A DNA stretch of 14,043 bases. Origin: Leptofilum sp050292445. GTDB taxonomy: Bacteria; Chloroflexota; Anaerolineae; Promineifilales; Promineifilaceae. Of the stretch, positions 1 through 6,962 are shown in pieces. The stretch lies in the NCBI GenBank assembly GCA_050292445.1, contig JBNKLQ010000158.1, forward strand, positions 1 to 14,043, in the 5' to 3' direction. Below the pieces are notes generated by a model, which did no database searches, was not told the DNA's origin, and saw only the letters and a program-made list of their open reading frames with translations. Position numbers and translations under genes: made by a program. Within the stretch, counting starts at the first letter, position 1. Each line of letters starts with the position of its first letter.

Positions 1-634
1 GCACGGTCGGCATGAATGCACCGTTGCCCATTTTCACATCCAGCACAATGCCATCGGCGCCCGCTGCCAATTTTTTAGACATGATGGAGGCTGAGATGAG
101 CGACAAGTTGGCCACCGTGCCGGTCACATCGCGCAGCGCATACAGTTTGCCGTCTGCCGGAGCTAAATCAACCGATTGCCCGGTTAAAACCAGTCCCATT
201 TCAGCCAACTGCTGCCGGAATTGGGGCAATGTCCGGTCGGGAGTCCAACCGCGAAAGGACTCCATTTTGTCCAGCGTGCCGCCGCTGGACCCCAGGCCGC
301 GCCCGCTCATTTTGCCCACGGGCACGCCGCAGGCCGCCACCAAGGGCTGCACTGCCAGCGTTGTTTTATCGCCCACGCCGCCGGAGGAATGTTTATCGAC
401 GACAAACGGGGCCACGTCGTGCAAGTCCAGTTCATCACCAGAGTGGGCCATCGCCAGGGTCAGGTCCACCGTCTCCCGCCGGTCCATGCCGCGAATGTAG
501 ATAGCCATCAGCAGGGCAGCCACCTGGTAGTCGGGCACCTCGTCGGCAGTGTAGGCGCGAATAAACCATTCAATTTCGGCCGTAGAGAGCGTTTTGCTGT
601 CTCGTTTCTTTTCAATCAAATCAACCATGCGCAT
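1..634 (-). CDS. deoA: Pyrimidine-nucleoside / thymidine phosphorylase, N-terminal part (runs off the left edge)
   Basis: This enzyme reversibly phosphorolyses thymidine or uridine to the base plus (deoxy)ribose-1-phosphate in cytoplasmic nucleoside salvage. The visible 211 residues begin MRMVDLIEKKRD, the classic start of the family, and include the phosphate-binding KHSSGGVGDK loop, SGRGLGSSGGTLDK, YALRDVTGTV (the pyrimidine-binding Arg) and SIMSKKLAAGADG (the Ser and Lys that hold the base). The family signature usually reads GRGLGHTGGT; here the HT is SS, a conservative-looking change outside the main ligands. The start at 634 is chosen over the Met at 628 because the family begins MRMVDL and because AAGGA lies 8-9 bases upstream. 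The C-terminal half is outside the window. Whether it prefers thymidine or accepts uridine too (pdp-like) cannot be told from this part. Confidence 0.93.
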   Translation of the reverse strand, partial: MRMVDLIEKKRDSKTLSTAEIEWFIRAYTADEVPDYQVAALLMAIYIRGMDRRETVDLTLAMAHSGDELDLHDVAPFVVDKHSSGGVGDKTTLAVQPLVAACGVPVGKMSGRGLGSSGGTLDKMESFRGWTPDRTLPQFRQQLAEMGLVLTGQSVDLAPADGKLYALRDVTGTVANLSLISASIMSKKLAAGADGIVLDVKMGNGAFMPTV

Positions 635-650
635 GAGAAGCATCCTTTTC

Positions 651-678
651 TGTGAGAATAAGGAAATATTGTGAGAAT
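651..678 (-). promoter_or_regulatory. Direct repeat TGTGAGAAT x2 in the phosphorylase leader, possible operator
   Basis: TGTGAGAAT occurs at 651-659 and 670-678, a 19-base offset close to two helical turns, lying between the predicted transcription start and the start codon of the phosphorylase gene. Position and spacing suit a repressor site. No regulator is visible in the window, so this is suggestive only. Confidence 0.35.
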
Positions 679-686
679 GGGTCACG

Positions 687-695
687 ATTATAGCA
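687..695 (-). promoter_or_regulatory. Extended -10 promoter for the nucleoside phosphorylase gene
   Basis: On the minus strand TGCTATAAT reads from 695 to 687: a perfect TATAAT with the TG extension, which explains why no good -35 hexamer is visible about 17 bases upstream. The predicted transcript starts near 680, giving a leader of about 45 bases that ends in the AAGGA ribosome site. Confidence 0.6.
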
Positions 696-704
696 GGAAT
701 TCGG

Positions 705-710
705 TATAAT
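705..710 (+). promoter_or_regulatory. Possible -10 box for the rightward deaminase-CYTH gene
   Basis: A perfect TATAAT lies on the plus strand with a start expected near 717. No convincing -35 or TG extension is seen, so support is the hexamer and its position only. It would be divergent from the leftward promoter at 687-695, about 10 bases away. Confidence 0.3.
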
Positions 711-720
711 CCGGCCTGAA

Positions 721-770
721 CAGCAACCAGTAATCAGTTTGTCAGTTACCAGTAAAAGCAATTGATTACC
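721..770. repeat. Degenerate CAGTTACC-type octamer tract with a 7-bp inverted repeat
   Basis: Words of the form CAGTAAT, CAGTTTGT, CAGTTACC and CAGTAAAA follow each other at 7-9-base steps. GTAATCA (730-736) pairs with TGATTAC (763-769). Its wording resembles the better-formed repeats at 2847-2902 and 8451-8504, so it may be a decayed member of the same intergenic family. Confidence 0.4.
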
Positions 771-782
771 GACCATTAAAAT

Positions 783-831
783 TTCCCTGGGAACTGTATG
801 AGTTTTTGCTTAGCTGAAGTTTCCGGGGAAA
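783..831. promoter_or_regulatory. Two GC-centred palindromes ahead of the deaminase-CYTH gene
   Basis: TTCCCTGGGAA (783-793) and TTTCCGGGGAAA (820-831) are similar dyads 37 bases apart. Alternatively, ATTTCCC from the first pairs with GGGAAAT from the second to make a longer hairpin ending about 20 bases before the start codon. They could be paired protein-binding sites or a leader hairpin; the sequence does not decide. Confidence 0.4.
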
Positions 832-851
832 TCCACTGAAACGGAGGAACC

Positions 852-2843
852 ATGCCTCAAAAGGCTGATTTTTTGCTCACCGGCGGCACCGTCGTCACCA
901 TGAATGAACAGTTCGATGTGATTGAAAACGGCGCGGTTGCCGTTGTGGGCGACTCGATTACGGCCGTTGGCCCCACAGAAACCATCACCGCCAAATTCCA
1001 GGCCGAGGAAACAATTGACTGCACCGGGCAAGTGATTATGCCTGGGCTGGTAAATGCCCATACCCACATTCCCATGACCCTGTTTCGCGGGCTAAACGAC
1101 GATTTGCGCCTGGACGTCTGGCTGGGCTACCTCATGCCCGTGGAGCGAGAGTTTGTCACGCCAGAATTTGTGAAGTTGGGCACGCGCATCGCCTGTGCCG
1201 AGATGATTCGCTCCGGCGTGACGACCTTTGCCGATATGTACTACTTTGAAGAGGCGATTGCAGAAGAAACGGCCGTCATTGGCATGAGAGCCTTGCTGGG
1301 CCAAACCGTTCTCGTCTTCCCGGCGCCAGACGCCGCCACTTACGAAGACGCCCTGGTGCTGACTCGTCGCTTCATTGAGCGCTGGAACGGGCATCCGCTG
1401 ATCCAGCCCGCCGTAGCCCCCCACGCCTGGTACACTGGCACGCCAGAAATGGACCGCGCCTGCGCCGATCTGGCCCGCGCGTTTGACGTGCCCATCCACA
1501 CCCACGTCGCCGAAACAAAGCTGGAAGTGGAGAACTGCCGCACGCAAAACCATACGCCCGTGGTACCCCATATTGCCAGCCACGGATTGCTCAACACCAA
1601 GCTACTGGCCGCCCACTGCGTCCATTTGGAAACCAGCGAAATGTTTGCCCTAAAGGAAGCGGGCGCAGGCGTGGCTCACTGTCCCAGCAGCAACCTGAAG
1701 CTGGCCAGCGGCATTGCCAACGTCAAAGAGATGCTAGAGGTGGGCTTGAACGTCGGCGTGGGCACCGATGGCCCGGCCAGCAACAACGATCTGGACATGG
1801 TGGAAGAGGTGCGGCTGGCAGCCCTGTTGGCCAAAGCCCAGTCCAACGACCCGACGGTGCTGCCCGCGCGGCAGGCGCTGGAGCTGGTCACCCGGCGCGG
1901 CGCACGCGCTCTGCACATGGGGGACGTAACGGGCAGCTTGGAAGTAGGCAAACGGGCTGATCTGGCGGTAGTGGCGATGGGTGGGATTCACAATTGGCCT
2001 CAATTCCACAACAACCCGGATGGCGTTTACTCCCGCCTTATTTACGCGGCCAAAAGTGGCGACGTGCAGCATGTTATGTGCAACGGCCGTTGGCTGATGC
2101 AAAACCAGGAGTTACTAACGGTGGATGAAGCTCAGGCGCAGGTGGAAGCGGCGCAGGTAGCGGCAGAAATCGATACCTTTGTCCATCGGCGGGAGTCCAG
2201 CCCATACAACAAACTTGTTTTACTTTCTGGCGTGCAGCGGCAGGAAAGTTTTGAAGTGCAGGTAAAAGCGCCGTTGGAGGAGAAAACGGCCGTTCTCGAC
2301 TTTCTCCACAGCGACCAGTGCAGTATCGTGCGCAGTGCCCATTACAAGCAGTACGATCATTACTTCATCTTTGCCAACGAAGACCCGGATTCTGCCCGGC
2401 TGCGCTACCGTGAGGATGAGTTTGTCGATGAAAAGGATCAGGTCTACCAGACACGCACCCGGCTCACGCTCATCGGTGAGGGGGAACGGCAAGAGTTCCC
2501 CAATGCAGTGATGCTCTCGCGCTCCCGCTTTTTGGCCGACGCCGACCGCAGCCTGCGCTTCTACCGGGAATATTTTGCCCCGGAATCAGAAATCGAGGTG
2601 TGCAAAGACCGGCTGCGCTGGCACATTATTTACCAGGAAACCGATTTTGCCATCAATTTCGATAAGGTCGTTGAGCCAGAAGTGCCCGGCTACTTCTTGG
2701 AAATCAAATCACGCACCTGGTCCCGCTCCGATGCGGAGCGCAAGGCGGGGCTGATGGCAGAAATTTTGTCGTTGGTGGGGGTAGATTTGAAAACGGCCGA
2801 ACGGCAGGAATATGCGGAAATTGCCCAGAATGTGGGTGATTGA
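852..2843 (+). CDS. MTA/SAH-type deaminase (amidohydrolase) fused to a C-terminal CYTH-like domain
   Basis: Residues 1 to about 440 form a complete TRZ/ATZ-type amidohydrolase like 5'-methylthioadenosine/S-adenosylhomocysteine deaminase (MtaD), which deaminates the adenine of MTA or SAH. Visible metal and active-site residues are H70 and H72 (NAHTHIPM), H218 and E221 (IHTHVAE), H255 (LAAHCVHL) and D306 (GTDGPASNNDLDM), with spacing as in the family, plus the composite beta-sandwich ending in KRADLAVV. Residues from about 465 to 650 do not belong to that family. EVQVK, LRYRE, RTRLTL, INFDKVVEPEVPGYFLEIKSRT and KAGLMAEILSLVGV follow the order of a CYTH (triphosphate tunnel) domain, though the usual ExExK is E468-x-Q470-x-K472. 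Usual MtaD length is about 400-450 residues, so the extra 200 are a real addition. GGAGG sits 5 bases before the ATG. The CYTH substrate is unknown. Confidence 0.88.
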   Translation: MPQKADFLLTGGTVVTMNEQFDVIENGAVAVVGDSITAVGPTETITAKFQAEETIDCTGQVIMPGLVNAHTHIPMTLFRGLNDDLRLDVWLGYLMPVEREFVTPEFVKLGTRIACAEMIRSGVTTFADMYYFEEAIAEETAVIGMRALLGQTVLVFPAPDAATYEDALVLTRRFIERWNGHPLIQPAVAPHAWYTGTPEMDRACADLARAFDVPIHTHVAETKLEVENCRTQNHTPVVPHIASHGLLNTKLLAAHCVHLETSEMFALKEAGAGVAHCPSSNLKLASGIANVKEMLEVGLNVGVGTDGPASNNDLDMVEEVRLAALLAKAQSNDPTVLPARQALELVTRRGARALHMGDVTGSLEVGKRADLAVVAMGGIHNWPQFHNNPDGVYSRLIYAAKSGDVQHVMCNGRWLMQNQELLTVDEAQAQVEAAQVAAEIDTFVHRRESSPYNKLVLLSGVQRQESFEVQVKAPLEEKTAVLDFLHSDQCSIVRSAHYKQYDHYFIFANEDPDSARLRYREDEFVDEKDQVYQTRTRLTLIGEGERQEFPNAVMLSRSRFLADADRSLRFYREYFAPESEIEVCKDRLRWHIIYQETDFAINFDKVVEPEVPGYFLEIKSRTWSRSDAERKAGLMAEILSLVGVDLKTAERQEYAEIAQNVGD

Positions 2844-2846
2844 GAA

Positions 2847-2908
2847 ATTGGGTAATTAAGTAATTGGGCACTAATAACCCAGTTACTCAATTACCCAATT
2901 ACATTTTT
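2847..2908. repeat. Octamer-built inverted repeat between convergent genes, probable terminator
   Basis: Arms 2847-2868 and 2878-2899 match at 20 of 22 positions and are built from 8-base words (TAATTGGG, TAATTAAG and, on the other arm, CAGTTACT, CAATTACC). TTTTT follows at 2904-2908, so it can end the deaminase-CYTH transcript; it also lies just past the stop codon of the opposing SCP2 gene. The 18-base stretch at 2878-2895 recurs exactly at 8486-8503. Confidence 0.65.
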
Positions 2909-3230
2909 AGCCTGTCTTAAACATCGTCTGGAACTTCATGACGGTGTTCAGATCGCCACTAACTTTTACCTTGCCCCCCATGAAAGCCATCATTGGGTTT
3001 AGCTTGCCCGTCATCATATCGACGTAGTCGCTGCCATCCATGCTGATAGTGGCATCTGCACCATCGGCGATGCCGTCTTCAACGGCGCACGCCCCGTCGG
3101 CAATCTTCACGGTCCATTGACCGCCATTTTCACCTGAGAGGTCAAAGGCAACGGCGGCATTCATGTCGCCTGCTTTTTCAACAATGAGGTTCTGCGGGGT
3201 TTTGGCAAAAATATCTGCTGGGGTTGTCAT
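2907..3230 (-). CDS. SCP2 sterol-carrier-like lipid-binding domain protein
   Basis: A 107-residue single-domain protein of the SCP2 family, small cytoplasmic proteins with a hydrophobic tunnel for lipids or acyl-CoA. Features seen: an amphipathic start (TPADIFAKTPQNLIVEKAGD), a beta-rich middle with FDLSGENGGQWTVKIADG, the acidic turn ADGADATISMDGSDYVDMMTGKL cut by typical SCP2 spacing, and the closing helix KVKVSGDLNTVMKFQ that marks the family. Length is normal for stand-alone bacterial SCP2 proteins. AAAGGAG lies 8 bases before the ATG and a consensus promoter lies 60-85 bases upstream (3289-3316). It converges on the deaminase gene and has no partner on its own strand. The ligand cannot be inferred. 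Confidence 0.88.
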   Translation of the reverse strand: MTTPADIFAKTPQNLIVEKAGDMNAAVAFDLSGENGGQWTVKIADGACAVEDGIADGADATISMDGSDYVDMMTGKLNPMMAFMGGKVKVSGDLNTVMKFQTMFKTG

Positions 3231-3288
3231 AGTTGGAACTCCTTTATTTGGTTCAGTATCAAATTATTACGCACTGCGGCATGAGAGG

Positions 3289-3316
3289 AGTATAGCAACG
3301 GCCGTTTTGGTGTCAA
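3289..3316 (-). promoter_or_regulatory. Sigma-70 promoter for the SCP2 gene
   Basis: Read leftward: TTGACA (3316-3311), 16-base spacer, TATACT (3294-3289). Transcription would begin near 3282, giving a leader of about 50 bases with AAAGGAG near its end. An ACGGCCGT palindrome (3298-3305) sits inside the spacer. Confidence 0.7.
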
Positions 3317-3387
3317 GATTGTAGAGACGAGAGATACATTACCTTTGCAATCTTAACGTTTCCTCAACGATTTGCCCCTAACATTGT

Positions 3388-3418
3388 AAGGAGGCTTACC
3401 CTGGTTTGCCTCCTTTTT
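3388..3418 (+). terminator. Intrinsic terminator with no gene before it
   Basis: AAGGAGGC (3388-3395) pairs perfectly with GCCTCCTT (3408-3415) across a 12-base loop, and the 3' arm runs into a five-T tract (3414-3418). It works rightward, but 3231-3387 has no rightward gene. It may end a small RNA (a 7-bp inverted repeat AAGATTG/CAATCTT lies at 3315-3354) or insulate the promoter that overlaps its 3' arm. Confidence 0.6.
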
Positions 3419-3435
3419 CATCCTTGTGCTAGAAT
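3406..3435 (+). promoter_or_regulatory. Extended -10 promoter feeding the 3440-3861 region
   Basis: TTGCCT (3406-3411), 18-base spacer, TAGAAT (3430-3435), with TG at 3427-3428 giving TGCTAGAAT. The expected start falls at about 3440-3443, exactly where the run of paired sequences begins. It is the best rightward promoter seen ahead of the 1018-residue surface protein. Confidence 0.6.
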
Positions 3436-3439
3436 GTTC

Positions 3440-3582
3440 GCCGCTCTGGTAAATTAGAGTTACCAGTGGTTAAGCGGCTCATGATGAACGTCGATTAAGA
3501 AGCGTAAGCTCATTTATTAGCAGAGACACAATCGGGTAAACTGATTTTTCTGCTAAGTAGGCACGTTCGGTAGCCGCTTTTT
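3440..3582 (+). ncRNA. Candidate structured RNA with competing stems and a terminator-like end
   Basis: No protein gene fits here. Paired segments: AAGCGGCT (3472-3479) with AGCCGCTT (3572-3579), followed by T's to 3582; inside it GAACGT (3486-3491) with ACGTTC (3563-3568); inside that a mini-hairpin AGC-GTAA-GCT (3501-3510) with a GNRA-type loop, and TTAGCAGAGA (3517-3526) with the segment 3547-3556 (ten pairs including one G-T). Upstream, GCCGCT (3440-3445) and CTGGTAA/TTACCAG (3446-3466) form another hairpin in which AGCGGC (3473-3478) pairs with GCCGCT instead, so the two folds exclude each other. That is the logic of an attenuator or riboswitch. I compared it by eye with c-di-GMP, c-di-AMP, SAM, cobalamin, TPP, FMN, T-box, tmRNA, 6S and RNase P consensus features and recognised none. 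Confidence 0.5.
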
Positions 3583-3590
3583 GTATGGTT

Positions 3591-3861
3591 CCATTTGCAA
3601 AACTTAAACAATGGCAAATGGCGAAGAAGCAGCTTTACTTGAAAGTGCTGCGATGAATACAGAAAGTGCAAACGGATTTGTATTCATTTAATAAGGGCAC
3701 CCCATCGGGTTAGCTTTTCAGGGAAGAGGGTAAAAAGAGAAGCGCGGATAAGATGTCGCTCGCGACATCCTGTACGTCACTCGCCGGTAAACGGCCGTTC
3801 CCTAACCCAAACAGAAAACGCTAATCGGGCCGTCTTTGTTAAACAACGGAGGTACCAAATT
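3591..3861 (+). other. Further consecutive hairpins in the leader of the surface protein gene
   Basis: Perfect or near-perfect inverted repeats follow one another: CCATTTGC (3591-3598) with GCAAATGG (3614-3621); GCAGCTTT (3629-3636) with AAAG plus CTGC (3642-3651, 2-base bulge); ATGAATACA (3653-3661) with TGTATTCAT (3679-3687); a weak GCACCC/GGGT..GC hairpin ending in TTTT near 3694-3718; GATGTCGC (3752-3759) with GCGACATC (3762-3769). The rest up to 3861 holds an ACGGCCGT copy (3791-3798) and the GGAGGT ribosome site. This is a continuation of the structured region at 3440-3582, or a second RNA. Confidence 0.45.
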
Positions 3862-6800
3862 ATGGAAGAGGAACGGCCGTCTACAGACACCACCTCAGAA
3901 TTTGAAGAACAAACGCCAACCAGCAGTGGCCCTTCTGGGATGTTGATTGGCGGTGTCGTTGTGGTTGTGCTTCTCATTATTGCCGGGCTATTTTTGCCCC
4001 CCATCTCCTTGGGTGAACGACTAGGGATAGGCAGCAGTGATGATGAAACAACCACCGAAAGCTCACCCACAGCATCTCCCACAGAAGCCGAAACTGTGGT
4101 CGCCAGCAATCCATCTATTCCTGGCGAAGTAGATGTGATTGTGAGTGATACCAGTGCAGTCGTCAACGTCACCAGCCTCAGCGAGGCTGACGCGACCAGT
4201 AGCATTGGCGCTTTTCCGGCCACCACCACCGTGCGCGGCAACGTGTTCAAAGTGGAACACGACGCGACGGTGTTGAGTGGTAAGGTTGCCATTAACGTGC
4301 CTGCGGGAACGGCCGTTGAAATGGTTGATCTCTACGGCTGGGATGGCACAAATTGGCACTTCATCCCCAGCCAAATTGACGTGGAAACACGCCAGATCGT
4401 CTCCCCTGAGCACAATTTGTACCAGGCATTTGCCCTGGTAGAGCCAGGTGCCGCCGAAACGGTCACCGTGGGTGCAGAACTACTGCCACTGCAAGTGCTG
4501 CCAGAACCCGCCCTGGCCAGCCTGACGGAACTATCCGCAGGTACGCTCACCTTAGTGGGCACAGGCGACCTACAGGGTGAAGTTGCTGACCTTCCGGCTG
4601 GCGAATTTGACAGCCTGGTGCGCGTCACCAATGGGGGCGTGGTTGTTGATCAAGCCTCCCTCTCCGCACTGCTGGGAGATTCTACAGCCCAAACAAACCA
4701 GATTAACGCCTTGGTGAACACGGCCGTTTCCGGTGGCTTCGCGGGCATCAACCTGGATTATCAAGGCGTCGCCGCGGCCCAAACGGAAGCATTCAGCTCC
4801 TTTGTGATGAGTCTGGCCGATGCCCTGCACGCCCAAAACCTAACGCTGGCAGTCACCCTGGCCACACCCCAAGAAACGGATGGCCAATGGGACAGTGCCG
4901 GACAAGATTGGGCCGCCATTGGGCAAGCAGCAGACATCGTTTATGTACAAATGCCGCTGGACCCAACAGCCTACAGTGACAACAGCGCTGCGACGCAGCT
5001 ATTAAACTGGGCCACCCGTCTGGTAGACCGTTCCAAAATGACCCTCTTGGTAAACGCAGGCGCAGTTGATCGCGTTGGCGACGCCTTCCTGGAACTATCT
5101 AACGAAGACGCGCTGGCTAACTTTGGCGAGCTGGAATTTGTCTCCGGCAGCGAAGAAGTAGAACCGGGCACCGCTGTGGAACTGGCGCTGTCTGGCAATG
5201 CATCTCCGCTGGAATGGGATGGGGCCAGCCTGACCTACCGTTACAGCTACCAGATGAGCGACCAAACACATGATGTTTGGCTCGGGAACCCGGCTGCCCT
5301 CAGCAGTCGGCTGGGATTGGTTGAGCGTTATCGTTTGCGCGGTGCGTCCGTTCGTGGTCTGAGTACCGTTACCGATGGCGCTGGCTATGCCACCGCGCTG
5401 GCCGCTTTTACCGGATTGAGTGCCCCACCAGAAACCAGCGGTGCAGCCATTGTCTGGACGGTCGAGGATGCCAGCGGCAGCGTGCTGGCCAGCGAAAGTG
5501 GCAGCGATCTGACGTTTGCCTGGGCAGGTGAAGAGGCGCCTGGCAGCTACACAATCAATGCTGATTTTGCCCTGGGCGAAGCGGTTGCTTCTCTTGGTTC
5601 TGTCACCGTGAATGTGGCTGAAGCTGTAGCAGAGGAACCTGTGGCAGAAACGGCCGTTGTCAATCCCGGCACAGGCAGCACAGGCGCTATCGATCCTGGT
5701 GACGCCGATGCGGTTGTCAATGCCAACGCCAACGTGCGTGTAGGGCCTGGTCTGACCTATGGTCTCATCGCCGGCGGCCTCAACCGAGGCACGCAGGTGC
5801 AGGTTATTGGACGCACTTCAGACACCAGTTGGTACCAAATTCTGATGCCCGACGATGGGCGCGAAGGTTGGATTTTTGGCACCTTGCTTGATCTGAATGC
5901 CAATTTAGACGTGACCAGCCTGGAAGTGGTAGCGGTCGATCCGCCAACAGTTTCCGACAGCGGCGGAGGCGGCACAACACCAGCCCCGGCACCAGTAGCC
6001 AATGGTTCCTTTGAATTGGGTGGGCAAACGCACGGTTTTGCTAACCCCACACTTATGTCCTATGCGGGCATGAACTGGGTTAAATTCCAGCACAAATGGG
6101 GCTCGGGCGATTCGCCTGACGCCGTTGCTGGCCGCATCCAGCAGGCACACGCCAATGGGTTCAAGGTATTGCTCAGCATCCCCGGAGCCGACCATAGCAG
6201 CATTGATTACAATGCCTATGTATCCTTCCTGGCTGGCGTTGCTGCCCTAGGGCCAGATGCCATTGAGATCTGGAATGAAATGAATATTGATCGGGAATGG
6301 CCAAATGGCCAGATTGACCCGGCTGCCTACACCAACAACATGCTGAAGCCTGCCTATCAGGCAATCAAAGCCGCCAATCCTAATGTAATGGTTATCAGCG
6401 GTGCACCCGCCCCCACCGGTTTCTTTGGTGGCTGCGGCGGCGGTGGCTGTGATGATGGACTTTACGTGGCCGGGATGGCTGCGGCCGGAGCAGCTAACTA
6501 TATGGACTGTATCGGCATTCATTACAATGAAGGCATTGTGCCACCAAGCCAGCAGAGTGGCGACCCCCGCACCGAGCATTACACGCGCTATTTCTGGGGC
6601 ATGGTGAACACGTATTACAATGCCTTTGGCGGTTCTCGCCAACTTTGCTTTACGGAATTAGGCTACTTGTCTGGTCAGGATTATGGTGGGCTGCCAGCCG
6701 GTTTCGCCTGGGCAGGCAATACGACGATTGCCCAGCACGCAGGCTGGTTGGCCGAGGCCACAAGTCTGGCGGCAAACAGCGGCAAGACACGTCTGCTCAT

Positions 6801-6918
6801 CGTCTTTAATGTTGATTTTGTTACCTTTAACTCCGACCCACAGGCAGGTTTTGCCATGATTCGAAAGGATGGTAGCTGCCCGGCCTGTGAAACGTTGCGC
6901 CAGGTGATGAATCCATAA
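3862..6918 (+). CDS. Membrane-anchored surface protein: GH18-like domain, SH3b domain, clan GH-A glycosidase domain
   Basis: A 1018-residue protein. A 26-residue cytoplasmic tail precedes one membrane helix (about 27-45), then a Ser/Thr/Glu-rich stalk and a beta-sandwich-like region (about 90-195). Residues about 215-520 resemble the GH18 fold of spore-type YaaH/SleL proteins (GGFAGINLDYQ, IVYVQMPLD, ERYRLRGASVRGL), but the catalytic Glu of DxxDxDxE is Q301. An SH3b domain follows (about 615-680: NVRVGPGLTYG, GWIFGTLL), a typical wall-binding module, then a Gly/Pro linker and a GH-A barrel (about 720-1018) with acid/base E806 in IEIWNEMN and nucleophile E932 in CFTELGY. Six Cys lie in the last domain. 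GGAGGT is 8 bases before the ATG. The last domain is related to the next two proteins. The substrate is unknown; GH39/PslG-like activity on a surface polysaccharide is inferred. Confidence 0.85.
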   Translation: MEEERPSTDTTSEFEEQTPTSSGPSGMLIGGVVVVVLLIIAGLFLPPISLGERLGIGSSDDETTTESSPTASPTEAETVVASNPSIPGEVDVIVSDTSAVVNVTSLSEADATSSIGAFPATTTVRGNVFKVEHDATVLSGKVAINVPAGTAVEMVDLYGWDGTNWHFIPSQIDVETRQIVSPEHNLYQAFALVEPGAAETVTVGAELLPLQVLPEPALASLTELSAGTLTLVGTGDLQGEVADLPAGEFDSLVRVTNGGVVVDQASLSALLGDSTAQTNQINALVNTAVSGGFAGINLDYQGVAAAQTEAFSSFVMSLADALHAQNLTLAVTLATPQETDGQWDSAGQDWAAIGQAADIVYVQMPLDPTAYSDNSAATQLLNWATRLVDRSKMTLLVNAGAVDRVGDAFLELSNEDALANFGELEFVSGSEEVEPGTAVELALSGNASPLEWDGASLTYRYSYQMSDQTHDVWLGNPAALSSRLGLVERYRLRGASVRGLSTVTDGAGYATALAAFTGLSAPPETSGAAIVWTVEDASGSVLASESGSDLTFAWAGEEAPGSYTINADFALGEAVASLGSVTVNVAEAVAEEPVAETAVVNPGTGSTGAIDPGDADAVVNANANVRVGPGLTYGLIAGGLNRGTQVQVIGRTSDTSWYQILMPDDGREGWIFGTLLDLNANLDVTSLEVVAVDPPTVSDSGGGGTTPAPAPVANGSFELGGQTHGFANPTLMSYAGMNWVKFQHKWGSGDSPDAVAGRIQQAHANGFKVLLSIPGADHSSIDYNAYVSFLAGVAALGPDAIEIWNEMNIDREWPNGQIDPAAYTNNMLKPAYQAIKAANPNVMVISGAPAPTGFFGGCGGGGCDDGLYVAGMAAAGAANYMDCIGIHYNEGIVPPSQQSGDPRTEHYTRYFWGMVNTYYNAFGGSRQLCFTELGYLSGQDYGGLPAGFAWAGNTTIAQHAGWLAEATSLAANSGKTRLLIVFNVDFVTFNSDPQAGFAMIRKDGSCPACETLRQVMNP

Positions 6919-6962
6919 GGATGGGTTCACAAATAACTTTTGATTAGAAAACGCATTCGCAA

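Noticed and set aside
1092..1583. Leftward 163-codon open frame inside the deaminase gene
   Set aside because: Lies wholly within a gene with intact catalytic motifs; its product resembles no family.
3440..3861. Known riboswitch or housekeeping RNA (c-di-GMP, c-di-AMP, SAM, cobalamin, T-box, tmRNA, RNase P, 6S)
   Set aside because: None of the conserved core words of these classes was found by eye, for example no GAGGAAAGTC of RNase P and no GACGCAAAGC of c-di-GMP-I; a covariance search could still change this.
3777..4292. Leftward open frame of 171 codons opposite the start of the surface protein
   Set aside because: Low-complexity Ser/Thr/Val product with no motif or ribosome site; it mirrors the Thr/Ser-rich rightward gene, which has clear domains.
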